22,516 nucleotides of DNA from a virus. The position numbers and the translations under genes were made by a program. Below the pieces are notes generated by a model. The model was not told the DNA's origin. It searched no databases and saw nothing but the letters and a program-made list of their open reading frames with translations. Below, one piece after another: positions 1 through 7,538 of this stretch. The stretch spans positions 1 to 22,516 of IMG/VR virus record IMGVR_UViG_3300024346_004204, one strand, 5' to 3'. Within the stretch, counting starts at the first letter, position 1. Every line of letters begins with the position of its first letter.

Positions 1-2
1 AA

Positions 3-29
3 AGACTAGCCGAGAAACTAGGTAAGTAA
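3..29 (+). CDS. C-terminal end of an upstream gene (partial)
   Basis: The third frame is open from the window edge and ends in RLAEKLGK followed by TAA, five bases before the next start codon. The other two frames stop at TAG (7-9) and TAA (23-25). The dense + strand packing of the region makes a gene end here likely, but eight residues cannot identify the product. Confidence 0.3.
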   Translation, partial: RLAEKLGK

Positions 30-34
30 GAAAA

Positions 35-598
35 ATGGACTTTCACGATCTACAGAAAAAATTATTTGATATAGAACCAACTAATCCTGCAGAAGATAAA
101 GCAAAAATGATAGCAGCACTTAACAGTGGTTCTAGTCAACCTGCTCCTGAAATTCCGCAGACAGTATCTGAAAGTTATAATGTTGCCGAAGGTTCGTTAC
201 AACTGGATAAGAACTATAGCGTAAACGACTTTGCCGCTCTTGCAGGTGTTATTAAAGCACAACCAAATCGTATAGTAGAAACAATAACAGATCAAGATTA
301 TCAACCAGTTCCCAGAACAACAGACAAAGATCTACGTATTCAACAACTAGAAGAACGTGTTTCTAAACTAGAATCATTACTATCCGAACGTTCACTTACT
401 AAAGGTGAAGAAGCCAAAAAAGAAAAGAACGTTAAAGGTATGAAAAAGAACAAAGACGACTTTAAGAAGCGTTACGGCAAAGACGCAGAAGCAGTTATGT
501 ATGCAACTGCAACTAAAAATGCCAAAAAAGAATCATTTATCAAAGATGAGCTCTATCGTAGATTAGCCGAATACGAATTCAAATCTACCAAAAAGTAA
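35..598 (+). CDS. Hypothetical coiled-coil protein, 187 aa
   Basis: Function unknown. The first ~95 residues are acidic and proline/serine-containing, probably poorly ordered. Residues ~100-120 have a heptad-like pattern (IQQLEERVSKLESLL) that suggests a short coiled coil and oligomerisation. The C-terminal third is very lysine-rich and contains KKRYGKDAEAVMYATATK, a kind of motif I recall from several proteins of marine T4-like phages; that is recollection, not a search. There is no signal peptide or membrane segment. The start ATG lies just after an upstream stop without a strong Shine-Dalgarno sequence. The next gene has its own promoter, so this ORF probably ends a transcription unit. It could be a structural or scaffold-associated protein, but nothing in the sequence proves that. 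Confidence 0.75.
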   Translation: MDFHDLQKKLFDIEPTNPAEDKAKMIAALNSGSSQPAPEIPQTVSESYNVAEGSLQLDKNYSVNDFAALAGVIKAQPNRIVETITDQDYQPVPRTTDKDLRIQQLEERVSKLESLLSERSLTKGEEAKKEKNVKGMKKNKDDFKKRYGKDAEAVMYATATKNAKKESFIKDELYRRLAEYEFKSTKK

Positions 599-609
599 AA
601 ATTTTACTT
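593..609. repeat. 8-bp inverted repeat abutting the -35 box
   Basis: AAGTAAAA and TTTTACTT flank a single A. The right arm runs into the TTGACT -35 hexamer (608-613) and the left arm covers the stop codon of the preceding gene. As RNA it would be a weak AT stem without a proper U-tract. As DNA it could be a binding site overlapping the promoter. A similar arrangement occurs at 14161-14176. Confidence 0.5.
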
Positions 610-636
610 GACTTTTATCTAAATATCCGCTATAAT
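608..636 (+). promoter_or_regulatory. Sigma70-type early promoter for dsbA
   Basis: TTGACT (608-613), a 17-bp spacer and TATAAT (631-636), preceded by C as in all nine promoters of this type in the window. The -10 region and downstream bases TATAATATAACTTA are identical to those of the folE promoter at 12001. It sits 28 bp upstream of the dsbA start with no gene between. Confidence 0.88.
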
Positions 637-663
637 ATAACTTAACTAACATAGGAGTATATT

Positions 664-924
664 ATGAGTTCACGTACCTACGGTGCCGACGAAAAAGCAA
701 AACTAGAACGCCTTGTAAGAGAAGGTGTAACTGTACTGCAAGAAGTAGAAGATTTGAATACAGGGTTAAAAGAAACTGTTAAAGCAGTAGCAGAAGAAAT
801 GGATATTAAGCCAAGTCTTATTAACAAAGCAATTAAAATTGCACAAAAACGTGACTGGGATAATCATGCTGATGCCTATGACGATTTAGAAACATTAATC
901 GTTACGCTTGGTTATGATAAGTGA
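664..924 (+). CDS. dsbA: DsbA-like double-stranded DNA-binding protein
   Basis: This is an 86-aa acidic, helical protein close in length to T4 DsbA (89 aa), a dsDNA-binding protein implicated in late-promoter regulation. The middle (residues ~35-60, TVKAVAEEMDIKPSLINKAIK) looks like a helix-turn-helix: an alpha-helical segment, MDIKPS as the turn, then a recognition-like helix. T4 dsbA lies among replication and late-transcription genes, and here it precedes DNA polymerase, which fits. The start has an AGGAG Shine-Dalgarno sequence (AGGAGTATATT before ATG). It is transcribed from the promoter at 608-636, and its stop overlaps the GTG start of the following membrane protein. The family call rests on length, composition and context more than on strong residue identity. 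Confidence 0.6.
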   Translation: MSSRTYGADEKAKLERLVREGVTVLQEVEDLNTGLKETVKAVAEEMDIKPSLINKAIKIAQKRDWDNHADAYDDLETLIVTLGYDK

Positions 925-1199
925 TTAGTCAAGTAAAATCATTTTTTAAGGAAAGTTATAAACTAAGTCCAGTTGCATTTTACTGCGAAATGGTCGAAGC
1001 AGTGTTTTTGATCTCAGCAAGTGCAATTCTTAGTTTTACTATCCTTGACCCTGCTACAAAGTTATTTGTACCTATGTATCTTATTGGTAGTATACTAGGT
1101 ATTGTAAGTGCAGTAATTAGACGTGCGGCATTTGTAATATTACTTTGTAGTTGGTTTACTGCAATGAATTTATTTGCACTGGTTCAGTTGTTTTTATAA
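921..1199 (+). CDS. Small membrane protein, 92 aa, about three TM helices
   Basis: Function unknown. Hydrophobic stretches at residues ~22-42, ~46-66 and ~70-91 predict three membrane helices. VIRRAAF between the last two supplies positive charge for orientation. There is no lipobox or recognisable domain. The start is GTG, overlapping the dsbA stop (GTGA), which suggests translational coupling. The end of the gene contains the TATAAATA late-promoter motif (1195-1202). It could be an inner-membrane or host-lysis-related factor, but there is no sequence evidence for a specific role. Confidence 0.7.
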   Translation: MISQVKSFFKESYKLSPVAFYCEMVEAVFLISASAILSFTILDPATKLFVPMYLIGSILGIVSAVIRRAAFVILLCSWFTAMNLFALVQLFL

Positions 1200-1202
1200 A
1201 TA
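1195..1202 (+). promoter_or_regulatory. T4-type late promoter motif TATAAATA
   Basis: This is an exact match to the T4 late -10 consensus TATAAATA, recognised by a gp55-type sigma factor. It spans the stop codon of the membrane protein and lies 71 bp before the DNA polymerase start. Only four NATAAATA sites were found on the + strand, so the match is not common background. A late promoter before polymerase is unexpected, since T4 gene 43 is early/middle. Confidence 0.5.
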
Positions 1203-1209
1203 AAAGTAC

Positions 1210-1229
1210 GCCCATAGCAATAGCTAGGC
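1210..1229 (+). promoter_or_regulatory. Leader hairpin upstream of DNA polymerase
   Basis: GCC, then a CA bulge, TAGC, the loop AATA, GCTA and GGC form a seven-pair bulged hairpin in the 74-bp leader of gene 43. Phages T4 and RB69 repress gp43 translation by gp43 binding to a leader hairpin whose loop contains AAUAAC. The loop here also begins AATA, but it lies ~44 nt upstream of the start rather than against the Shine-Dalgarno sequence, so the analogy is only suggestive. Confidence 0.4.
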
Positions 1230-1273
1230 ATGAAGAAGGTTAAGTTGGCCATAAGCAACGTAAGGAGAAATGA

Positions 1274-3943
1274 ATGCCATATGTAGACGCGATGTTCGAT
1301 CGCGACCAGGATATCATCCGTGTCGTAGAACGTAGAGACGGTAAAAGACAGTTTACTGAATATCCTGCAAAGTACACTTTTTATTTTAAAGACGAGCGAG
1401 GCAAATACAAAAGTGTATTTGGTGACCCTCTTACAAGAATTGTATGTAAGAACACAAAAGACTTTCGAAAAGAAGTTGCAATCAATCGAGATAAGAAACT
1501 TTTCGAAAGCGATATTAATCCAATCTTCCAGTGTTTGAGTGAAAACTATCTTAATCAAGATGCACCTAAATTAAATATTGCATTTTTTGATATTGAGACT
1601 GATTTTGATCCAGAGCGCGGCTTTGCTGATCCTGCTGATCCGTTTATGCCTATTACTTCCATAAGTGTATACTTACAGTGGCTAGAAACAATGATATGTT
1701 TAGCTGTGCCGCCTAAGACACTTACAATGGAGCAAGCCGAAAAAGAACTAGAAGGCATTGACAATGTAATGTTATTTGAAAAAGAAGGTGATATGATTGA
1801 CACTTTCTTAACACTAATTGAAGATGCTGATATTTTGTCAGGCTGGAACAGTGAAGGTTATGATATTCCTTATACCGTTAATAGAACTAGTCGTGTACTG
1901 AGCAAAGATGACACACGTAGGTTCTGCTTATGGGGCCAACTGCCTAAGAAACGTGAATATGAAAAGTACGGGAAGCAAGCTGTTACATTTGATTTAATAG
2001 GTCGTGTACACTTAGATAGTTTAGAGCTATATCGTAAGTACACATATGAAGAACGTCACACATATCGACTTGATGCTATTGGTGAAATTGAAGTAGGCGA
2101 AAACAAAGTCCCTTATGAAGGTACTTTGGACCAGTTATACAACAATGACTTTAGAAAGTTTATCGAATACAACATACAAGATACTGCACTACTAGACAAG
2201 CTAGACAAAAAACTAAGATTTATTGATCTTAGTAATACTGTTGCACACGAAAACACTGTGTTACTACAGACTACTATGGGTGCTGTTGCTGTTACAGAAC
2301 AAGGCATTGTTAACGAAGCACATAACAGAGGCTTACAAGTTCCTAATCGTCCTAAGCGAGACGATACAGAAAACACACAAGCGGCTGGTGCGTATGTTGC
2401 GTTTCCAAAGAAAGGCTTGCACAAGTGGGTAGCTTCAATGGATTTAAATTCACTGTATCCTAGTGTTATTAGAGCGTTAAATATGGCTCCTGAAACTGTC
2501 GTAGGGCAAATACGCCCAGACATAAGCGAAGCCCGTGTACACGAAGATATGACGCTTAAAAAGAAGTCATTTGCAGGTAGTTGGGAAGGACGTTTTTCGA
2601 CAGAGGAATACGAAGCCGTAATGGAAAAACGTAAAGATATTTCCCTTACAATTGACTGGGAAGATGGTCGTACTGATGTTTTGAGTGGTGCAGAAATGTA
2701 TCAGTTAGTCTTTGATAGTCAAATGCCGTGGATGCTTAGTGCTAACGGTACTATCTTTACAACAGAGTTCGAAGGTGTTATTCCTGGACTATTAAAGCGT
2801 TGGTACGCTGAACGTAAAGATATGCAGAAGATGTTAAAGAAAGCAAAAGATGCAGAAAACAAAGCTGAGATTGAATACTGGGACAAGAGACAGTTAGTTA
2901 AGAAGATTAACTTGAACAGTTTGTATGGTGCTATTCTTAATCCTGGTTGTAGATTCTTTGATAAACGTATTGGTCAAAGTACAACACTAAGCGGCAGAAC
3001 TATTGTTAAACATATGTCAGCAGAAGTAAACAACTGTATTACGGGTGAATACGACCATGTAGGTAAAGCAATGATATATGGTGATACTGACTCTTGTTAT
3101 TTTAGCGCCTGGCCCTTATTAAAAGACGATGTTAATTCTGGAAAACTGGAATGGAGTACTGAAAAAGCTATTGCACTGTATGATCAAATTTGTGAGCAAG
3201 CAAACACAACATTTCCGAAGTTTATGGCACAAGCATTTCATTGCCCAAAGAGCCGTTCAGATGTTATTGCCGCTGGTAGAGAAATTGTAGCACAGTCAGG
3301 CTTATACATCACTAAGAAACGTTATGCGGCACTAGTTGTTGACAACGAAGGCTTTAGAACAGATGCTGACGGTGTAGGTAAAGTAAAGGCAATGGGCTTA
3401 GACTTACGTAGGTCAGACACGCCTGTGTTTATGCAGGACTTCTTAAAAGAACTATTAACAATGGTACTTACTGATGTTCCGCAGAAAGAAGTGCTAGATC
3501 GTATTACAGAATTCCGTAAGGAGTTTAGTCAACGACCTGGCTGGGAAAAAGGTTCTCCTAAACGTGCAAACAAAGTAGGACACTACAGACGTTTAGAAGA
3601 AAAACAAGGAAAAGCAAACATGCCTGGGCATGTACGAGCAAGCATTAACTGGAATACACTCAAGCGAATGAACGGAGACAAGTATTCGCAGGAAGTTGTT
3701 GACGGAATGAAAGTTATTGTTTGTAAACTAAAACAAAATCCTTTAGGATACACAAGCGTTGCTTACCCAACAGATGAATTGCGTATTCCTGAATGGTTTA
3801 AAGAACTGCCATTTGACGATGCGGCTATGGCAGAAACTATTATTGATAACAAACTAGACAATTTAATCGGAGTGCTTAATTATCCACTAGAGGATACTAA
3901 GTCACATACAACATTTGGCAGTTTGTTTGAATTTGGAGACTAA
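1274..3943 (+). CDS. 43: Family B DNA polymerase with 3'-5' exonuclease (T4 gp43-like)
   Basis: This is the replicative phage DNA polymerase, 889 aa against 898 in T4. Exonuclease motifs are intact: Exo I FFDIETDFD (D106, E108), Exo II GWNSEGYDIPY and Exo III YNIQDTALL. Polymerase motifs follow in order: A SMDLNSLYPS (D390), B KINLNSLYG (N548 region) and C IYGDTDS (D604, D606), then KKRY downstream. All catalytic acidic residues are present, so the enzyme should be fully active and proofreading. The ATG at 1274 follows an AAGGAG Shine-Dalgarno sequence (1262-1267). A second ATG at 1270, in another frame, opens a short ORF. The leader carries a hairpin and a late-promoter motif. The next small gene starts two bases after the stop. 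No intron or split is seen, although split polymerases occur in some T4-like phages. Confidence 0.97.
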   Translation: MPYVDAMFDRDQDIIRVVERRDGKRQFTEYPAKYTFYFKDERGKYKSVFGDPLTRIVCKNTKDFRKEVAINRDKKLFESDINPIFQCLSENYLNQDAPKLNIAFFDIETDFDPERGFADPADPFMPITSISVYLQWLETMICLAVPPKTLTMEQAEKELEGIDNVMLFEKEGDMIDTFLTLIEDADILSGWNSEGYDIPYTVNRTSRVLSKDDTRRFCLWGQLPKKREYEKYGKQAVTFDLIGRVHLDSLELYRKYTYEERHTYRLDAIGEIEVGENKVPYEGTLDQLYNNDFRKFIEYNIQDTALLDKLDKKLRFIDLSNTVAHENTVLLQTTMGAVAVTEQGIVNEAHNRGLQVPNRPKRDDTENTQAAGAYVAFPKKGLHKWVASMDLNSLYPSVIRALNMAPETVVGQIRPDISEARVHEDMTLKKKSFAGSWEGRFSTEEYEAVMEKRKDISLTIDWEDGRTDVLSGAEMYQLVFDSQMPWMLSANGTIFTTEFEGVIPGLLKRWYAERKDMQKMLKKAKDAENKAEIEYWDKRQLVKKINLNSLYGAILNPGCRFFDKRIGQSTTLSGRTIVKHMSAEVNNCITGEYDHVGKAMIYGDTDSCYFSAWPLLKDDVNSGKLEWSTEKAIALYDQICEQANTTFPKFMAQAFHCPKSRSDVIAAGREIVAQSGLYITKKRYAALVVDNEGFRTDADGVGKVKAMGLDLRRSDTPVFMQDFLKELLTMVLTDVPQKEVLDRITEFRKEFSQRPGWEKGSPKRANKVGHYRRLEEKQGKANMPGHVRASINWNTLKRMNGDKYSQEVVDGMKVIVCKLKQNPLGYTSVAYPTDELRIPEWFKELPFDDAAMAETIIDNKLDNLIGVLNYPLEDTKSHTTFGSLFEFGD

Positions 3944-3944
3944 T

Positions 3945-4106
3945 ATGAAAGTAAAACTTGAAGTTGAACTTGATACTGAAAAACAAAAAGACTTAGATAT
4001 GATTGAAGATGTGATTTATCATTTACAAGACGTCCGTGAAATTTTAGAAGAACATCAAGAAAACCTAAATAACAATACTAAACATAAAAACAATCGGAGA
4101 AAATAA
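3945..4106 (+). CDS. Small acidic hypothetical protein, 53 aa
   Basis: Function unknown. The start at ATG 3945 is chosen over an earlier in-frame ATG because GGAG (3935-3938) lies at the right distance and the stop of DNA polymerase is just upstream. The N-terminal half is charged and helical with a coiled-coil flavour (LDMIEDVIYHLQDVREILEE); the tail is asparagine- and lysine-rich. T4 has the small translational repressor RegA downstream of 43, but this protein is less than half its length and shows no clear resemblance. It is followed with no spacer by the cytidylyltransferase start at 4107. Confidence 0.65.
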   Translation: MKVKLEVELDTEKQKDLDMIEDVIYHLQDVREILEEHQENLNNNTKHKNNRRK

Positions 4107-4517
4107 ATGAAAGTTGGTTTTACTTGTAGTACATTTGATTTATTGCACTCAGGACACGTACAAATGCTACGTGAAGCAAAAGATCAATGCGATTACTTGA
4201 TATGCGGATTACAAGTTGATCCTAGTGTTGACCGAAAAGATAAGAATAGTCCTATACAAACAGTAGTCGAACGATATACTCAGCTTAAAGCAGTTGGCTA
4301 TGTAGATGAAATTATTCCATATGGCACTGAAGAAGATTTAGAAGATATACTTAGTATGTATTCGATAAATGTGCGTATACTAGGAGAAGAATATAGAGAT
4401 AAACCGTTTACTGGCAGAGATATTTGTCGTAAACGAGATATTGATATCTACTTTAATAATAGAGATCATCGATTTAGTTCAAGTGATTTAAGACAAAGGG
4501 TTACAGATGCAAAATAA
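4107..4517 (+). CDS. TagD-like cytidylyltransferase (glycerol-3-phosphate or related)
   Basis: This is a nucleotidyltransferase of the HxGH superfamily, which joins CTP (or ATP) to a phosphorylated small molecule; TagD makes CDP-glycerol. At 136 aa it matches the TagD length (~130). The N-terminus GFTCSTFDLLHSGH carries the HSGH signature at residues ~16-19. YVDEIIPY in the middle matches the family pattern YVDEVIP. Near the C-terminus RFSSSDLRQRV corresponds to the second nucleotide-binding motif (RTEGIST in TagD). The start follows a CGGAGAAA ribosome site, and the end overlaps the following HAD gene by 11 bases, suggesting the two enzymes act in one pathway. The exact substrate cannot be told from sequence. 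Confidence 0.8.
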   Translation: MKVGFTCSTFDLLHSGHVQMLREAKDQCDYLICGLQVDPSVDRKDKNSPIQTVVERYTQLKAVGYVDEIIPYGTEEDLEDILSMYSINVRILGEEYRDKPFTGRDICRKRDIDIYFNNRDHRFSSSDLRQRVTDAK

Positions 4518-5217
4518 ATTTGTCTTTGATGTTGACGGAACACTAACTCCTAGTAGACAACCAATTGATAATAACTTTGCAAAGTTCTTTTACAATTTTT
4601 GCTTAGGTAATGATGTATATCTTGTTACAGGAAGTGATAGAGCAAAAACAATAGAACAAATAGGTGAAAAAATATACAACAGATGCAGACGTGTATACCA
4701 ATGTAACGGTAATGATGTTTGGAAAGGCAATGTTAATGTTCGAACAAATGAATGGACACTTCCAGACCTAGCAAGAACATTCCTTATTAGTTGTGAATAC
4801 GAAAGTAACTTTGATATACGCACAGGAAACCATATTGAAGAACGTCCGGGTATGGTAAACTTTAGTGTAGTAGGACGTAATGCATCTTTATATGAACGTA
4901 AACAGTATGTTGATTACGACACAAAAGAAAACGAACGTAATACAATAGCAAAAGCATTTAATACAATGTTTCCAGACTTATCAGCAAAAGTAGGCGGTGA
5001 TACAGGTATTGATATTTCACCTAAAGGTTGTGATAAATCACAAGTTGTAAAGGACTTTGATAAACAGGACAAACTGTGGTTCTTTGGAGATGCGATTTAC
5101 GAAGGTGGCAATGATTATCCGTTAGCGCAAGTAGTAAAGAATTACAGAAAGGTTACTGGATGGTCGCAGACTAAAGAATATTTAGAAGTATTTCAAGATC
5201 AAAGAATGGCAAATTAA
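4507..5217 (+). CDS. Phosphomannomutase-like HAD-superfamily enzyme
   Basis: This 236-aa protein resembles the eukaryotic-type phosphomannomutase (PMM) family, HAD class IIB with a C2b cap. Motif I is FDVDGTLTPSRQPID at residues ~7-21, with both catalytic aspartates; human PMM2 has FDVDGTLTAPRQ. Motif II is LVTGSD. The cap carries ERPGMVNFSVVGRNA, matching the substrate phosphate-binding arginine region of PMM (FRNGMLNVSPIGR). The DTKENER segment matches DKKENIR, and motif IV is FFGDAIYEGGNDYPLAQ, where PMM has FFGDKTMPGGNDHE. PMM interconverts mannose-6- and mannose-1-phosphate. With the upstream cytidylyltransferase and the downstream glycosyltransferase this suggests nucleotide-sugar supply. 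It could instead be a sugar phosphatase, since HAD relatives switch chemistry easily. Confidence 0.85.
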   Translation: MQNKFVFDVDGTLTPSRQPIDNNFAKFFYNFCLGNDVYLVTGSDRAKTIEQIGEKIYNRCRRVYQCNGNDVWKGNVNVRTNEWTLPDLARTFLISCEYESNFDIRTGNHIEERPGMVNFSVVGRNASLYERKQYVDYDTKENERNTIAKAFNTMFPDLSAKVGGDTGIDISPKGCDKSQVVKDFDKQDKLWFFGDAIYEGGNDYPLAQVVKNYRKVTGWSQTKEYLEVFQDQRMAN

Positions 5218-5220
5218 TGC

Positions 5221-5249
5221 TTGACAAACAAGTACTTATGTACTATAAT
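5221..5249 (+). promoter_or_regulatory. Consensus sigma70-type promoter for the clamp operon
   Basis: TTGACA (5221-5226), a 17-bp spacer and TATAAT (5244-5249), preceded by C, placed 28 bp before the clamp start. The spacer holds AGTAC-TTAT-GTACT (5231-5244), a perfect 5-bp inverted repeat touching the -10 box, which could be an operator. This is probably a strong early promoter read by the host RNA polymerase. Confidence 0.9.
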
Positions 5250-5276
5250 TATAATAACACTAATGGAGAATCATAA

Positions 5277-6005
5277 ATGAAAGACATTTTACAAGACGTG
5301 GTAGCACATACACACGCACTAGGCTTTTTATCGCTTGTTAAAGTAAGCAACGATGAAGGTACAGCAATCGACTCAATGGCAGAAGATCGTTCAGTTATTT
5401 TAACAGGAACAACAGCAACTCCGGTTAATGAGTTCAAAGGTACATTTGGCATGCCTAACTTAGACAAGTTAGCATTGCATTTGAAAAATCCCGAGTACAA
5501 AGATAACGCAAAGATCGATGTTGTTGAAGCAGAACGTAACGGCGAACTTATTCCGACACATATTCACTTTGAAAATGCAACAGGTGACTTTGAAAACGAT
5601 TATCGCTTTATGAATAAAGCAATTATTGAAGAAAAGTTAAAAACTGTTAAGTTCAAAGGTGCTACATGGGAAGTATCTATACAGCCAAGTATGGCAAGTA
5701 TTGCACGTATGAAGTTAATGAGTGCTGCTCATTCAGAAGAACCTACATTTAATGTAAAAACTACTGGCGGCAACTTAGTGTTTAGCTTCGGCGATGCAAG
5801 TACTCACGCAGGTGAATTTGTATTCCAACACGGTATTGAAGGTTCATTACAGCATCAATGGAGTTGGCCTGTAGCACAAGTACAAGCAATCTTAAACTTA
5901 GATGGCGATGCAACTATGAGTATTAGTGACCAAGGTGCAATGAAGATTAGTATAAACAGTGGTATGGCAACATACGACTATATTTTACCAGCACAGAGCA
6001 AGTAG
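5277..6005 (+). CDS. 45: Sliding clamp, DNA polymerase processivity factor (T4 gp45-like)
   Basis: This 242-aa protein (T4 gp45 is 228) has the alternating hydrophobic beta-strand pattern of clamps. Its second half has the strongest resemblance: a central stretch VSIQPSMASIARMKLMSAAHSEEP, followed by NLVFSFGD, a second-domain strand region and a terminal MATYDYILPA, comparable to the gp45 C-terminal strand that ends the ring domain. A trimeric ring of this kind holds gp43 on DNA and, in T4, also activates late transcription. The start follows TGGAGAATCATAA before ATG. It has its own strong promoter and leads the operon into dpdA. Unlike T4, the loader genes 44 and 62 are not adjacent and are not seen in this window. 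Confidence 0.78.
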   Translation: MKDILQDVVAHTHALGFLSLVKVSNDEGTAIDSMAEDRSVILTGTTATPVNEFKGTFGMPNLDKLALHLKNPEYKDNAKIDVVEAERNGELIPTHIHFENATGDFENDYRFMNKAIIEEKLKTVKFKGATWEVSIQPSMASIARMKLMSAAHSEEPTFNVKTTGGNLVFSFGDASTHAGEFVFQHGIEGSLQHQWSWPVAQVQAILNLDGDATMSISDQGAMKISINSGMATYDYILPAQSK

Positions 6006-6008
6006 AAT

Positions 6009-7538
6009 ATGCGTAAAGACTTAACCGCAGAACAACATGACTATGCACGTTTTTTGCCTGCACTGAGTGGCTTTTATGCTACTTATGTGGGCAAACAACG
6101 TTATGACGAGTATGTAGATAAGTCACGTATTCCTAGTAACTTTACTCACGGTGTCGAAAGTCTAAACTACCTAAATGATCAAGAAGGACAGTTCCAATAT
6201 AAATGGACACTGTATTCAGCAGGTCATGCTGAGCTTGACATCAACAAACATAGTCCTAAAGAAGATATGATCCGTAATAGAGATAGAGAAAACTCTTGGA
6301 TGCTTGGAGACTCAGGTGGTTTCCAGATCGGTAAAGGCGTGTGGGAAGGTGATTGGAAAGATCCTAACTGTCCTAAGGCACAGAAAAAACGTGATGGTGT
6401 ATTGCGTTGGATGGACGCTTATATGGACTATGGCATGATACTTGATATTCCAGCGTGGGTAGCACGTTCGCCCGAAGGCGCAAAAGCAACAGGCATTAGT
6501 ACATACGACGAAGCTGTAAAAGCAACACGTATAAACAATGACTATTGGATGAAACATAGAACAGGTGCTTGTAAATTCTTAAATGTATTACAAGGTGAGA
6601 ATCATACAGATGCCGATGACTGGTATGAGCAAATGAAAGACTATTGCGATCCAGTTAAGTATCCTGACAATCACTTTAATGGTTGGTCTATGGGTGGTCA
6701 GAATATGTGTGACGTACACTTAGTTCTTAAACGCATTGTTACATTACATTTTGATAACTTGTTACAAACAGGTGTACACGATGTAATGCACTTCTTAGGT
6801 ACATCTAAACTAGAGTGGGCGACATTGCTCACTGATATTCAACGTGCAGTAAGAAAGAATTACAATGAGAACTTTACTATTACCTTTGACTGTGCTAGTC
6901 CTTTCCTCGCAACCGCGAATGGACAAATCTACATTCAAAACGAGACTGAAGACCGAAGCAAATGGACGTATCGTATGGTGCCGTCAGTTGACGATAAAAA
7001 ATATGCTACAGACAACCGTGGATTTAGAGACACTGTTATATCAGATGGGATATTTAAAAACTTTGAAGACTCGCCACTTACAGCCGAACTTAAAGTATCA
7101 GACGTTTGCACTTATGCTCCAGGAGATCTAAATAAGATAGGTAAAGAAGGAAAGACATCATGGGATTCATTTAGTTATGCTATACAAATGGGTCACAACG
7201 TATGGAGTCATATTAATGCCGTACAAGAAGCAAACAGGCAATATGATGCAGGCATTGTTCCTAAGATGCTTGTACAAGAAACATTTGACAGAGTATTCTT
7301 TAGAGATGTAGTAGAAGAAATATTTGCTATTGACAATCGAGAAGAAGCCCTAGCAAAGATTGATGAGTATTCGAAGTTCTGGATGGCTATTCCAGGTACT
7401 AGAGGTGCTATTGGCAAAAAAACTGTAAATGCCAGTACACACTTTAACGCATTATTTGATGTAGAAGAAACTGATGTAGTTGAAGAAGACGAATTAGATG
7501 AAACTAAATTGGAGAATCTCGAGGATGAGCAATTATGA
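6009..7538 (+). CDS. dpdA: DpdA-like 7-deazaguanine DNA transglycosylase (TGT superfamily)
   Basis: This enzyme should exchange guanine in phage DNA for a 7-deazaguanine base. DpdA is the DNA-directed relative of tRNA-guanine transglycosylase (TGT). Visible signatures are LGDSGGFQIGKG (D101, matching the TGT catalytic aspartate of DSGGFQ), NGWSMGG (~G225, matching the base-binding GGLAVGE loop) and TFDCASPF then ANGQIYI (D294), matching the TGT nucleophile region DMFDCVLPTR and GRNGQ. The TGT zinc motif CxCxxC is not present; only scattered Cys and His residues follow (VCTYAP, then MGHNVWSHI). At 509 aa it is longer than TGT (~375), with an acidic C-terminal tail. folE, queE and a QueD-like gene nearby support the DNA-modification role. 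The Shine-Dalgarno sequence is weak and the start lies three bases after the clamp stop. Confidence 0.85.
   Translation: MRKDLTAEQHDYARFLPALSGFYATYVGKQRYDEYVDKSRIPSNFTHGVESLNYLNDQEGQFQYKWTLYSAGHAELDINKHSPKEDMIRNRDRENSWMLGDSGGFQIGKGVWEGDWKDPNCPKAQKKRDGVLRWMDAYMDYGMILDIPAWVARSPEGAKATGISTYDEAVKATRINNDYWMKHRTGACKFLNVLQGENHTDADDWYEQMKDYCDPVKYPDNHFNGWSMGGQNMCDVHLVLKRIVTLHFDNLLQTGVHDVMHFLGTSKLEWATLLTDIQRAVRKNYNENFTITFDCASPFLATANGQIYIQNETEDRSKWTYRMVPSVDDKKYATDNRGFRDTVISDGIFKNFEDSPLTAELKVSDVCTYAPGDLNKIGKEGKTSWDSFSYAIQMGHNVWSHINAVQEANRQYDAGIVPKMLVQETFDRVFFRDVVEEIFAIDNREEALAKIDEYSKFWMAIPGTRGAIGKKTVNASTHFNALFDVEETDVVEEDELDETKLENLEDEQL

Noticed and set aside
1184-1558. Minus-strand ORF opposite the start of DNA polymerase
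   Set aside because: It is the antisense of conserved polymerase coding sequence, and all supported genes are on the + strand.
6236-6280. Promoter at CTTGACA within dpdA
   Set aside because: The -35 is perfect, but there is no TATAAT-like box at 16-18 bases, unlike the nine accepted sites.
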